A model generated the notes under the pieces. The model had not been told where the DNA came from. It did not search any database and was given only the letters and a program-made list of their open reading frames with translations. The translations under genes were made by a program, and so were the position numbers. Positions 1 through 12,434 of a stretch of 64,000 nt of DNA are shown here, piece after piece; the first letter of the stretch is position 1, and the number at the start of each line of letters is the position of its first letter. The DNA is from Spiroplasma endosymbiont of Polydrusus cervinus (lineage in GTDB: Bacteria; Bacillota_I; Bacilli_A; Mycoplasmatales; Mycoplasmataceae): positions 558,001 to 622,000 of the forward strand of contig NZ_OZ026469.1 in the NCBI RefSeq assembly GCF_964019755.1, read 5' to 3'.

Positions 1-1355
1 CTATTAACGAAAATGCTGTCAAAACATTTAAGCAAATTATCTATATGCTTTCAAATTATACATATAGTAAATACGCCATTAATAAAGGTTATAATGATGA
101 TGTTAAATTAATTGCTCCATATTATTTTTAATTAATTTCAACTCCCAATAAAATAGAAGAGGGTTATTGAGAATTTAAAGATTGCAATGTTAAATTGTTT
201 TCATCTTATTTTGAATTTTATGGTGGTAACAATCCTATTATAAATTATTGAAAAGAAGTTTATGCAAATGATAAAGTATTTAATCAAGTAGATAATAAAT
301 GATATTTTGCTGTTTGACGCGGTATTTATAAGAATAATATAACTAATTGAAGAATTATTAAATTTAAACACAATGAATTAAAAAATAAAACTGTAGATAG
401 TTATGATACGTATAAATTAAATTTAATTTGAATTTGATACCCTTTTTCTTGGTGATATGATATTGGAATAGAAACTAAACAAGGGGGATTTAGTGCGTGA
501 TGATTTGAAACATACCCAAATATTAAATCTGTTTATCGCTGAGATGGTGATGGCGAACCAAATACACCAGAAATTGATTTTAAAACAGTAAAAATTACAG
601 ATTGAAATTTAAAAAATCAAAATAATATAATTAACAATAATGATGAAATTAAAGTAACCGTTAAAAACAAAGATATTTCAGAAAATCCTATTTATCAATT
701 AGAAAGCAATTATTTTAATTGATTATCAATGACAAATGAATTAGAAACAAATAATATATCTTCACTTATTCCGGCAGAAATTAAATTATCTGATGGTGAA
801 TATGGTAAATATTTAACTAATTTAATTGTTTCTAATTACAAAATAAAAAAATTATTAAATTTATTTTCTACAATAAAAAATAGTCTTTATTCTAAATTAA
901 AATGAATAAATTTAATTAATCACGTAAATGAGAACTTTGTTAAATTATCTTTTTTACAAAGCATTAATATTTTAAATCAAATTGAAATATCAGCAATATG
1001 AGGTTATGGAAATTATGATATAAATATTTTTATTGAAAAACCAAATGAAAAAATTATTGCAGGAAAAGATATAAATTTAGAATTAATTAAAAGTTGTCCT
1101 ATTGGAACCAAAGTTAGTGGAGTTAAGGATAGAAATACATATCTTATATTAATTGAAGATGATATATGATATTTATATAAAAATGGTATTGAAGATGAAA
1201 AATCTTATTCAAATAAAGCGGTTGCTGATTTTTTAAAACAATCAAATAGTGTAATATTTTCTTATTTGCCAAAAAAAGAACAAATTGAAATTAATAATTT
1301 AAAACTATTTAATAAGAATAACGAAAAATTATCATTGATTACATTAGAAATATAA
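1..1355 (+). pseudogene. Large exported/surface protein, 5'-truncated by the window and broken by TAA
   Basis: Reading codons from base 3, with TGA as Trp, gives one frame to the TAA at 1353-1355. A single in-frame TAA at 129-131 interrupts it. Residues after that stop include a Trp-rich block (NKWYFAVWRGIY through YRWDGDGEPNTPEI, about bases 295-585) that is nearly identical to the lipoprotein encoded convergently at 1384-1905. The remaining 260 or so residues are Asn/Lys/Ile-rich with no recognised motif. The start lies outside the window, so signal peptide and length are unknown. I do not recognise a function. The shared block suggests a modular exported protein. Confidence 0.6.
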
Positions 1356-1385
1356 AAAGAAGTTAATAAAATATTTAACTTCTTT
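1356..1385. terminator. Bidirectional terminator between convergent genes
   Basis: An 11-bp perfect stem (1356-1366 with 1375-1385) encloses an 8-nt loop. It begins at the stop codon of the plus-strand gene and covers the stop of the minus-strand lipoprotein. A/T runs on both sides fit a shared intrinsic terminator. Confidence 0.7.
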
Positions 1386-1905
1386 AATTATTTTGATTTA
1401 TAATTTTTCCTGTTTTAAAATCAATTTCTGGTGTATTTGGTTCGCCATCACCATCTCAGCGATAAACAGATTTAATATTTGGGTATGTTTCAAATCATCA
1501 CGCACTAAATCCCCCTTGTTTAGTTTCTATTCCAATATCATATCACCAAGAAAAAGGGTATCAAATTCAAATTAAATTTAATTTATACGTATCATAACTA
1601 TCTACAGTTTTATTTTTTAATTCATTGTGTTTAAATTTAATAATTCTTCAATCAGTTATATTATTCTTATAAATACCACGTCAAACAGCAAAATATCATT
1701 TATTATCAACCTTATTAAATTGTTTTTCTTGTGATGATATTCATTCTAAAGCACCATCTTTTGTTTTTATATTGTTTTTATCTTTTAGTTCTTTTAATTG
1801 TTCTTCGGTATAGGTATATTGTTGTGGTTTATTACAAGCAATTAAACTTGTTGTACTTGTTCCAATTAAAGTGATAGTTCCTAAAAAACTTAATATTTTT
1901 TTCAT
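1384..1905 (-). CDS. Lipoprotein with Trp-rich domain
   Basis: 173 aa with TGA as Trp. The N-terminus is MKKILSFLGTITLIGTSTTSLIAC, a lipoprotein signal with Cys in the lipobox, so the mature protein should be anchored on the outer membrane face. From about residue 75 it carries the Trp-rich block NKWYFAVWRGIY...WYPFSWWYDIG...YRWDGDGEPNTPEIDF, nearly identical to part of the broken plus-strand protein before it. The start is 3 nt after the RIP stop, so the two form an operon. A shorter relative with the same leader and YRWNGDNEP motif is at 7324. Function unknown. Confidence 0.8.
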
Positions 1906-1908
1906 ATT

Positions 1909-3486
1909 TTAATCATTATATAATCTAATACCATTGCCGATTTTCATTCAAAGTGCACCCCCAGAAAGAGAGGCGGCAGGATCTCCTTTTTGAGCACAAA
2001 GTATTTGAATATATCAATTATTATTTTCTAAAAAATAAGTTATTCCAATTCATTGTTTCATTTTTATCGAAGCAAAACCAGAAGAATCTTCTTTGTCTTC
2101 AAGATTATGATTTGCATATTGATACGCCTTTTCATTAGAAACAATTTTTTTATTTTTTAAAAAAATATTTTTTAATTCTTTATTTGAAAAATAATCATTG
2201 ATATTTGTACCATAATAACGATCATTACCTCAAGAAGAATATACTGATGTTTCGCCTATAAAACTAATTTTTTTAAAATCATTAGGATTAACTTTTCCTA
2301 AATTAATTGTTATAAAATGACCTTGTTGAAAATCATTAATATTATCACTTTTTCAATTAGTATATTTTGTTTCAAATTCAATATATTTTTTATCATCATT
2401 AAAATAAATAATTTTTTCTAAAATAGGACAATATTCATTATTATTTAAATCTGTAAAAATAATATTACTACAAACTTTTTGTAAATTGTTAATATCTCTT
2501 TTCCCATATCTATTTTTACAAATGTTTCAATAATATAAAGCTGCTCCCAAAGAAATAATTGCAATATTTCTTGCTGGGTCAATATTAACGAACCTGTCTA
2601 ATGTACTAAAATTAATAGAATTATGGTCTCAATTAGTTACTATACTATGAATATTAGTTTGATTATTATCATGATTTCAATAAATAATACCATTATTTTG
2701 AATTAAAGTATTTGAAATTAAATTAAAAATACTTCTAAATCTTAAAGTTTCCGATGTTGCTAAAATAACACGAGATAAAGCAGCTCTAATTATATTATCG
2801 TTTCTTCTGTATCTTTCATCTGATCCATAGTTTGTTAAATCATTAAAAGCTTGTACTATACTTGCCCAGCCAATTTGTGGATTTCCACTAATAAGAGAAT
2901 TATAATTAGAATCAAAATTTAAGTTTCTAGAAGTTTGACCATTAATACTTGTTATTGTAGAATCAGAAAAATGATAAAAAGTTTCATTATATGTAAAACC
3001 TTGTAAATATAAGTCTCTTGCTCTAAAAATTAAATCAATGTTTTGATTATTATCATAATTAATATTTACAGGAATAACAAAATAAATAGAATTATTTCCT
3101 TCTAAATTTCTATTTATAGAATAAGGTTGCTCTGCAGAACCATCTGAATTATCAAAAACTCTTTCAATTATATTTTGTTGTAATAAAAAACCAATTATTG
3201 CTGAAATTCCAGATTGATAGGACATATTTTGATAATCATTATTATTAATGTGTAATCTTCCATCCCATCTTAATAAAGTATTTTCTATATTTTTATTACA
3301 TACATTTTGTTTTTTCTTATTTGGAGCTTGTCTTTTATATCTATTTAAAGTTTCTAAATTATTTGTTTGTAAATTAGTATCATTATTTAATTTTTCTTCT
3401 TTTTGATAAGGACTAGCGGCAATTGTTGTTGGTACAGCATTTCCACTAATTGTTAATACACTTAATAAACTTAAAAGTTTCTTCAT
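1909..3486 (-). CDS. Secreted ribosome-inactivating protein (RIP, rRNA N-glycosylase)
   Basis: 525 aa, uninterrupted when TGA is Trp. Residues 1-24 form an export signal (MKKLLSLLSVLTISG...). Residues about 65-275 match the ricin A-chain/Shiga fold by its active-site landmarks. Tyr160 lies in DLYLQGFTYNETFYHF (compare ricin NAYVVGY...YFF), Tyr195 in SNYNSL (compare ricin GNYDRL), and Glu246 and Arg249 in SETLRFRSI (compare ricin SEAARFQYI). Their order and spacing parallel ricin Tyr80/Tyr123/Glu177/Arg180. RIPs remove one adenine from the sarcin-ricin loop of large-subunit rRNA. Spiroplasma RIPs are known to act on eukaryotic ribosomes of parasites of the host insect. The C-terminal 250 or so residues are not recognised. 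Upstream are an RBS, a leader hairpin and a (TA)9 tract. The identification rests on motif reading only. Confidence 0.87.
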
Positions 3487-3503
3487 TTTATATAATTTCC
3501 TTT

Positions 3504-3560
3504 CTTATCTTGAATTTTTTATCAAGATCTATTTACATTATATATATATATATATACAAG
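3504..3560 (-). promoter_or_regulatory. (TA)9 tract and leader hairpin upstream of the RIP
   Basis: On the minus strand, GCTTG is followed by nine TA units (3539-3556). A hairpin follows (7-bp arms 3507-3513 and 3522-3528, ATCTTGA type), then AGAAAGGAA and the RIP start. The same order of elements precedes the exported-protein genes starting at 6051 (+) and 26255 (-), with 15 and 13 TA units. The repeat probably overlaps the -10/spacer region. Confidence 0.65.
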
Positions 3561-3898
3561 CACTTTTGAGTATATTTTTAGAAAGGAAATTATTTAAATG
3601 ATTATTATTGTGTGATTATATTGTACTAAACTGGGCTCGCGGTGATTTCCATAAGTTTTGCGAAAAATTACTTAAAGTTTAAAAAAACTTTTGCCGCGCT
3701 TTTCAAAATACTTGGGAAAAATTCTAAGCGTTAAGCGAAGAATTTTATAAAGGTTCCCAAATTTGTTTGAAAGAACCTCAAAATCTTTTTTAACTTATAA
3801 GTCATTTTATCACAAAAATTTAAGAAAATCAACCGCTCGCCCAAAACCTCAAAAAAATATATAATTAGCTTTATATATAAAAGAAAGGATTTTTTAAA
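3561..3898. other. Intergenic region with GC-richer hairpin-forming patch
   Basis: No gene seen. Bases 3630-3840 are richer in G and C than the surroundings and hold short inverted repeats, including an AGGTTC/GAACCT pair around 3749-3780. It lies just before the IS30 transposase and may be the left end or leader of that element. No terminal repeat could be fixed. Confidence 0.35.
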
Positions 3899-4843
3899 AT
3901 GGATAAAACAAAGCATCATTTTACTTTTAAAGAAAGAGTAATGTTAAAAGATTTATTAGAACTTGATTCTTTAAAAAGAAAAAATGGTAAACCCAATATA
4001 TCTAAAATAGCAAAAATATTGCATAAAAATCGCAATACAATTAGACGAGAAATAAAAAGGTTAAAAGATAATGAATATGACGCTAAATTAGCATACGAAG
4101 ATTATTTACAAAAACGACAAAAATGTTTTAAAAAATCATCATTATTGCTAAATATTTTAGAATGACTAGATGAAAAATATAACAAATTTCATGATTCACC
4201 AGAACAAATCTGTAAAAAATATGAAAAAGAGTTTGGTATTAAATTTCCGGTATGTTTTAAAACTTTATATAAATATATTCATTTGGGATTTTTAAATTTC
4301 AAGAAAGATAATTTGTATTTTCATGGTATAAAATATAAAACAAAAAATAGAATTGATAACCGTGGAAAAATAAGAAATTTTAGAACTATTGAAGAAGCAA
4401 AACATGATAAATATGAATTTGGTTGATTTCAAATGGATACTATGGTTGGTAAAAACAATAGTGTTTGTTTAGTTTTAATCGAAGAATTAACCCAATTTAA
4501 AATCATTGAACCATTAAAAGAAAAAACAACAAAAGAAGTTACAAACGCAGTAGAACGAATTTTTTCTAACAGATTTTTCAAAGATAGATGCAAAGGAATA
4601 ATAACAGATCAAGGCAAAGAATTTGCTGATTGAGAAAAAATTGAAAAAATAACAAATGCTAAAGTATATTTTTGTGATGCTGGAACTCCAACACAAAAAT
4701 CCAAAGTTGAAAGAGCAATCCGCGATTTTAGACATTGATTTTCCAAAGGAATTGATTTAAGTATTTATTCAAGAAATTATTATCAAGAAGTTGCCAATAT
4801 AATAAACTCTAAACTTAAAAAATCTTTACATTGACTATCTTAA
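3899..4843 (+). CDS. IS30-family transposase, intact
   Basis: 314 aa with TGA as Trp. The N-terminal helix-turn-helix (residues about 25-60, NISKIAKILHKNRNTIRREI) is typical of IS30. The DDE catalytic residues are in FQMDTMVG, ITDQGKEF and KVERAIRDF. The RBS AGAAAGGA precedes the ATG. It differs clearly from the IS30 relatives at 14855/18463 and 44481/56529, so at least three IS30 lineages occur here. It sits between the RIP and the propeller-gene fragments. Likely functional protein; element ends not delimited. Confidence 0.85.
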
Positions 4844-5050
4844 AAAGAAGTTTTTATACAAATGTTTAATTTTTAATATAATTACTTATAAAATTTTAAT
4901 CATTTTATTTTTCGGTGTGTCAAAATTAATAAATTTAAGACAAAACTACTAAATTTTTTTAAAATAAATTATATTGAACATTTATTTTATTGATGTTATA
5001 ATGATAACAAATAAACTGCTACACTTCATAGTACAATTTACATATTAAAA

Positions 5051-5709
5051 TCTTTTAAAATATAAATATTATTAGTTCCACCAATATAAATAGAGTTATC
5101 TTTATTATTAAATCATATAAATCCTACATATTGTGCAGGAATATCAAGGGCCATAGGACTAATTTCTCCCTTTTTAAAAACATATATTTTTTCGTTAGCT
5201 CAAGAACCAAAATACAAATTATCATCTTTATCAATTGCCAACGCAACAATATTACCACTAATATTATTTTATTTTGTTAACTTATTATTTTCTCATTTAA
5301 ATAATCCTTTTTGTCACATTGCAAAATGACATATATTATTACTATCAATAGTTATTCACCTAACATCTCCTTCGGTTCCATTTATTTTTGTTGCAACTTT
5401 TTCATTTGATTTTAATAAATAAACACCTTGTTGTGTGGCAAAATATGTGTCATTATTTTTATTAAAATTAATTGATCAAACTGTTACATCTGGTACTCCA
5501 TCAATTTTAATAGACGGAACATCTTTAAAGGCTTTTAATTCATCTAATTCATTAGATAATTTAATAAAGTCTTCTTTTGATATAACATCTTCGCGTTTCT
5601 GCACACTTTCTCTAATTTTCTTTGCTTCATTATTAAACTGATTTAAGATATTTTCTGCAATTTCTTCACTTAAACCTTGTTCTATTAATTGTTCTTTTGT
5701 AAGTGCCAT
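5051..5709 (-). pseudogene. Chimera of phage scaffold start and exported propeller protein
   Basis: The first 66 or so codons (MALTKEQLIEQGLSEEIAEN...) match the scaffold-like gene at 26586. At about 5515 the sequence switches to the middle of the propeller protein at 6051 (IKIDGVPDVTVW...). It reads to an in-frame TAA at 5269-5271 and homology continues to about 5051. The fused open frame 5269-5709 would encode 146 aa. The propeller part is an inverted copy of about 6340-6815 and shares the same nonsense codon, so it arose by recent duplication or gene conversion. Not expected to be functional. Confidence 0.75.
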
Positions 5710-6050
<341 letters not shown>

Positions 6051-7274
6051 ATGAAAAAATTACTTGGTTTATTAAGTGTATTAACTATTAGTGGAACTGC
6101 TGTACCAATAACAGTTGCCGTTAGTAGTTATGAAAAATTAGAAAATAATAAAGCTAATAATTTAGAAAAAATAATTAGAAACAAAAGAGAAAATGAAAGT
6201 TTTGATGATTATTATTATTTTGTTAAACAAATACAAGAAACAAATAATCACAGTGTTTTATTTGTAACTTTAAAAACAGAAAATGAAATTTATTTAGGAA
6301 CTGCTTCCGGTGGCGCGTTTGTTTTTAATTTAAATGAAAATAAATTAATTAAAATTGATGGAGTACCAGATGTAACAGTTTGATCAATTAATTTTAATAA
6401 AAATAATGACACATATTTTGCCACACAACAAGGTGTTTATTTATTAAAATCAAATGAAAAAGTTGCAACAAAAATAAATGGAACCGAAGGAGATGTTAGG
6501 TGAATAACTATTGATAGTAATAATATATGTCATTTTGCAATGTGACAAAAAGGATTATTTAAATGAGAAAATAATAAGTTAAAAAAATAAAATAATATTA
6601 GTGGTAATATTGTTGCGTTGGCAATTGATAAAGATGATAATTTGTACTTTGGTTCTTGAGCTAACGAAAAAATATATGTTTTTAAAAAGGGAAAAATTAG
6701 TCCTATGGCCCTTGATATTCCTGCACAATATATAGGATTTATATGATTTAATAATAAAGATAACTCTATTTATATTGGTGGAACTAATAATATTTATATT
6801 TTAAAAGATTTTAATATTATTAATAATATTAATTTAGAAGGCCAAGTTTTATCACTTTCAGTTAATTTAGATAATAGTAAAATATATATTGTAACACTTA
6901 ATAATGGTAATTTTTTATTTAATAAAAAACAAAATAAAATGATAAAAATAGAAGAATTAATTGGGTCACGATCAGTAACTTCAGATAAATATAATAATGT
7001 TTATTTTGGAACAAATGCTGCCAAAAAAGGAGTTTACATTTTTAAAAGCTTAAAAGATATAATTAACAAGGAAATAAACAAAAAAGTAAATGAAATTAAT
7101 CAACTTAAAACAGAATTTAAAACTTATAAAGAAGAATTTAAAAAAATTCCTATGAAGTATGTTTCATTAGATCAAGATCAATTTTTAAAAAGTATAAATA
7201 AAACAATAGAAAATATTGATAAAACACAAAATTATTATATATCACAAATTAATATCGATATTAGAAATAATTAA
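6051..7274 (+). pseudogene. Exported beta-propeller-like protein, interrupted by TAA
   Basis: 408 codons with TGA as Trp, broken only by TAA at 6588-6590. The intact homologue at 25002-26255 has Tyr at the matching place (LTRYNN). An N-terminal export signal (MKKLLGLLSVLTISG) is followed by about six repeats of the pattern (I/L)YxGT...GxFxFNLxxNxxxKIDG, suggesting a WD/two-component-regulator-type propeller. The tail is a helical, Lys-rich coiled coil ending in QINIDIRNN. It lies antisense to the phage genes between the tail-protein and scaffold-type genes, so it looks like prophage cargo. Confidence 0.78.
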
Positions 7275-7323
7275 CTTGATAGTAATAATCGAATAAATAA
7301 AATTATATAAAAAAGAGGTTAAT

Positions 7324-7770
7324 ATGAAAAAAATATTAAGTTTTTTAGGAACAATCACTTTAATTGGAACAAGTACAACCAGTTTAGTTAGTTGTCAAAA
7401 TGATAATAATAAATATAAATATTATTATGATGAGAAAGAACAACCAACACCAACATTAACAAAACCACTAGAAAATAGTAGATGATCCTTAGTTAATAAA
7501 AATGAATATAAAAATGAATTTAATAAAAAAATTAATAAATGATATGTTATTGTTTATTTTTCTAAATATAAGAATGAAAATATATTTGCTATTGATAAAG
7601 AAAAAATATCTTTTGCTGGTGTAACAGAAGATAATTTCATAGCAGTTGGTGGAGGTCTTTATGTAAATCAAGTAATTTATCGTTGAAATGGCGATAATGA
7701 ACCTGAAAAACCAACAATAAACAAAAATACTGGTGAAATTATTGATTGAAAAGAACATATAGGAACTTAA
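7324..7770 (+). CDS. Lipoprotein of the Trp-rich family
   Basis: 148 aa. The leader MKKILSFLGTITLIGTSTTSLVSC carries a lipobox Cys. The mature part includes SRWSLVNKNEYKNEF, KWYVIVYFSKY and YRWNGDNEPEKPTINKNTGEI, the last matching the C-terminal motif of the lipoprotein at 1384. RBS AAGAGG precedes the ATG. It follows the propeller gene by 49 bp and converges on the phage tail gene. Function unknown. The equivalent place in the second prophage copy also holds a lipoprotein (24642-24881). Confidence 0.8.
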
Positions 7771-7786
7771 TGATTTCTATATTTTT

Positions 7787-10700
7787 TTATCTTGGATTAA
7801 TTGTAATTTTAATAGCATAATTAGATGTGTTTCTAATATTGTGTATTTCTACGTTATTTGTATTAAATATTATGTTTCCACTTTCTGATTTAGGAAATGC
7901 TGATGTCCCCATATAATAAATATCTCCGTAACCCTCGACTCCCATAAATTTAGGAATAACAGTTTTTGAAAACCTAATTTTTAATTTTACATCATTAGTA
8001 TAATATGCTTGCAAATAAGTTTCTTTAATCTTATCATTATCATTATTTGATATTTTTATTATTTGTAGAAAAAGATAAAAAAATACGTTCTCTCATTCAT
8101 ATGCGGTTCTAATTTTATCTCTATAATCTTTATCCGTTGGTAAACCATTTGTATGCCCAGTAGCAAATGTTTGAATATCGTTTACTTTTATATTATCTGT
8201 ATATAAAGTTATTGTATTTTTAAAATTAATATTATCATTTTGTAGAGAACCCTTTATTTCTATCGTATAATCTTTTAATGTTCCAAATCAATCAGTACAT
8301 CCTACTCTACCAATTTTAGGTCCAGAAGTAAGCGGAGATAAAACATCTTTAATTTCCATTCCTTTATACATAACTGTTAAATTACTACCTAAATTACTTA
8401 TTTCTATTATTTTATAAGAACTAATAAATTTATCAATACTTTTAATTGTTGGGTCAATTTGTTTTAAATCAATCTCAAATTCACAATTTGAATAGTATGT
8501 ATTATTTTCATCAAAATAATTATGAGTGGCTTTATCATAAGGTTTGGATATTTGAACACAGGTACTATGATAAAGTGCTGAAAATAACATCTCAACTTCT
8601 TGATTTCCACTTAAAATATCTTTTGTATAAACTTTATAATTATATGGTACTGGTGGTAATACATATTCAGGGTAATTAACTGTTGGTATTTCATAGTCGT
8701 GTGGTAATAAGAAACTGGTTTTATAATTAGTTGTCATATCGCGTAAATAATTATTTAATGTACTTTTTGTTTTACCCCTGAAACTTCATACTGATAATCT
8801 TAAATAATCTTCTTCATTATTTGTATACGGGTTATCTGCATAAAAGATAATTTCAAAATTACCTTTATATAATGCTTGTATTGAAAACATATCAATTATA
8901 TAACTACAATTTACGCCATCTGGTATTTGTAAAAATTCACAATTATTATCTTTTTCACTATCACTAACTGGTGTTTGAGCGTAAATTGCCTTTGTTTGCT
9001 CATTAATTAAATAAACTCGGTTAGTTTTTTCATTTAATTGTTTTAAATTATAAGTTGAATAAACTAATTCACTTGTTGGTTTACCGTTCTTATTTAAAAC
9101 AGTATCTTTTAATTTATCAGTTAATAAAGTTGTAAAACCTAAACTAGTGGAATTTGCCCCAAATATAGCACCGACTTTATCATTCCCTTGTTCTCTAAAA
9201 ATTTCAAATGGTAAATAACCTTTACCTTTTGAGTTTTCAGATCAAAAAGCATCATTATAAAAACTATAAATATTAGCACTCATAAAACCATTTAATCATT
9301 GAAAATTAGGTCATGATTTTTCATTTTGATTAATTACTCAACCCCAGGGAATACCAAAAGAAATAAAGTTTAAAAATTTACCAACCCCACCAGGTATCGT
9401 AAAAGGATTAAAAACTAATTTTTGTGTATAGTTTAAAGGTAATATTGTAATTTGATGATTAATAAAATTATTCATATTTAAAATATCTCAAACATTACAT
9501 GCACCCATTTTATTATATTCAATTTGAACACTACCAACAGTATTACCAAATTCATCTTTTCTTCTAAAATATGATGATGCTTGGGTACTAATTATATTAT
9601 CAACTGTACCACTGTTTGTTTTTATTTTGTTTGGTGGTGTTATTTTTCAATATTTAGACCAGTAAAACTTAGAATCTTTATCTTCTTTATGAACATATCT
9701 ACCAACAGTAGAATTAGATTCTGATGTAGTAAAAGGGTCCGTTATAACGATACCTTCACTATTTTTCTGTTTTCAAAAGCCATACCTACTTTCCATATCT
9801 TTTTTTCAACTTTCATAACCAGTTATCATTGTTGGTTGAATCCCTTGAATGTTATATCAACTTACTTCTGGTGATGCATAAGTATTGACTTTATCGGGTG
9901 GACAAGGAAACATATTATACATTAATAAATCTCGGGAATTCATTACTTTTTTATTAAACTGACCTTTAATAATTGGTCACCCAATAACAGGCATATCAAA
10001 AAAGATCGGATTACCATAAAATTTAACAGCCATCGCTCTAACACCGGGGTCTTTTAGTAAAACATTATCTAATTCAATGGTTGATGTATTTGTCTTTTCA
10101 TTATAAATTATTTTAGGAAAACAATAACCTTCGCCAGGGGCACTTGTTTGAATAAATTGTCGTACTGATAAACCGCTATTACTAATTTTGTCATTAATAC
10201 TTGAAAATGTAATTTCTTGTCATAAAAAACTACCATCATATGGTGAATAATAATTAATAACACTTGATGGATATAATCATTGTCTATCTTGCGGTGCAAT
10301 ATTTATATTACCATCACCAATATTTAAACCATGGTCATTAAAAACAGTATAAAAATTATAATAATCATTAATATTTAATTTATTGACGTCCTCATCTAAA
10401 ATTAATAAAGTATATTGTCTTTCGGTTGATTGCTGTGTAAATACTTGCTCAAATTTGGCTTCACCAAATTGAATTGAACTTCTATCATCAATCATATAGG
10501 CATCTCAATATTTACCAACTTTAACTTCTTTTGTATAAAAGTTATCGGCTTTATTATCATTATTAATAAAATAACTTAATTTATATTGCTTTAAGTATTC
10601 TAACATTCTATTAATATCATAAATGTTTTCACCATCAATTAATTTTCAATAAACATTGCTATTTTCATCTTTTAATTTTATAGCGAGCGGTGTCTCATTA

Positions 10701-11041
10701 TTTGCTCATATCGTTGAGTTAACTGGTTGATTTTTAAAATCACTAATCATTAAGATATTAATTTCTTCACCTTTGTGTTTTTGGACTATTTTTAAACTAT
10801 CTTGTCATTGAGCAATCGCACTTTCCATGTTATCAAATATTCTTGAATAACTACCATAATCACTTGGCTTTGCATTATTAGGTTTTCAACCTGTTTCAGT
10901 ATCCGGAATATATGAACTATAAACATTAAAAGGAAATACCGTTCAATGCCTGTTATCTTTTATGTTTTCTCTGATATCTATTAAAGTATCATGGGCTTGT
11001 CTTCTTAATTCTTCTATAACCCCGGGGTTAATTCTACTCAT
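7787..11041 (-). CDS. Large phage tail/collar structural protein (copy A, intact)
   Basis: 1084 aa, continuous with TGA as Trp; I followed the frame through the whole 7.8-10.3 kb part. It starts MSRINPGVIEELRRQAHD with RBS AAGGAGAA, 3 bp after the portal-like gene. No signal peptide. It is aromatic-rich and beta-rich, with FNPFTIPGGVGKFLNFISFGIPWGW near the middle. Position after terminase and portal-like genes suggests a tail knob, collar or adaptor protein of a short-tailed phage. The second copy (22275) lacks the last 350 or so residues and is frameshifted, so this is the only complete version here. No close family recognised. Confidence 0.72.
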
Positions 11042-11044
11042 TTT

Positions 11045-12434
11045 TTAATTCTCCTTAATTTCTGTTCTACCTTGCAAGGCATTTTGATTATTACCAGTTT
11101 CATCATATTCTAGTAATTTATTATTATGTTCGATTTCTTTGGCTTGCATTTTATCTTGTCATTGTTCTACTTTTTCAAAATATTTAGTTGCTTCTAATTC
11201 ATCAACATTATCATATTCCGTTATTGCTCTTATTGGCTCCATTGTACCATTCTCTAATCTGGCAGTAATTAATTCATTTTGTCGCATTTGGTCAACTAAA
11301 CTAGCACTAATAAAATCAAATCCATAAGGGCGTTCATCATTTCCATCTCATAAATCATAATATTTTAAAACAGTATCAAACATCTTAGTATAATATTGCT
11401 TACGATATGCTTGTAAATAGGCTTGTTTTTCTAAGTCTTTTGTCTTAGTTAATAATGATTGTGTTTTATTTTGGTCATTATCTGATTTATCACCAAATGG
11501 GCTAGAAAAATGACATGCTAAATATACTTGTTCAATAATAGATTTTTGGTCTTCAGTATATGTTTCTAAGGTTGGTGTGCCTTGTACTACTTGTAAAGCT
11601 TGTGATAATTGACCATCTACAGCTGATTGACCTGATTGAATAAAAATATCATCAAAAGCATCTTGTAATACTTTTTTATTACCTTTGTTATAGGCAGTCA
11701 TTAAATCATCATCTAATATTCCATATCAGTGCGTACGATTTGCTCATCTTTCTTTTGATTTAATATTAAAACTATCTTCTAAATCAAATTGTAATTTATA
11801 ACAATTTGCCATCGTAGGTCATGGGTTTAATGTGGTTGATGTTGATAAGAATAATGGATTAGGTTCATTTATCATTTCTCAGAAAGGTACTATACCTAAT
11901 TTTTTTAAATTCTTGTACTAAAACAGGTCTAACATCATCTTTAATTTGTGTTTTACTTTGCCCAACAACTACCTCGTTATTTTTAGGCCAACATTTAATA
12001 ATTATTTTATCTTTAGTACAAATTAAATTTAAAATAAAACCACTGTCTGATTGGTGATAATTTAATCAAATATCAGCACCTTGTTCAATTTCATTTATTT
12101 TACTTACACGATATGTAAAGTTAAAAGGGTTAATTCATAAATCAATATTACCATCACTAGTTTCTAATAAACCAAAAATATTTTTACCCATTAAACTTGC
12201 TGTTAATTCATTTTTGTCTAATTTTTCTTTTATTTTATAAGTTTCATATCATCAATTTAATTTTTCTAAAATGTCTTTACGATGAGACTTAAATAAGATA
12301 TCTTTACCATTTATTAATCGTATTTGATGGCGAGCAATAATATTTACTAAATTAATTGTTCAATCGTAATTATAAAATTTTAAAACACTATTAATATCAT
12401 TTAAGTTTGGTAAACTAGGGAAAGTATTATTCAC
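11045..12434 (-). pseudogene. Portal-like phage protein (copy A, frameshifted)
   Basis: Homologous throughout to the intact 463-aa gene at 20880-22271. The start codon is GTG where the other copy has ATG. A 2-bp deletion near 11916 (GAATTTAAAAACAAATTAGG in the good copy has lost two bases) shifts the frame. The downstream part (MTAYNKGNKKVLQDAF...) is still open to the stop at 11045-11047. Confidence 0.75.

Noticed and set aside
8446..8679. Plus-strand frame inside the tail gene
   Set aside because: Antisense shadow of the intact 1084-aa protein; no RBS or family match.
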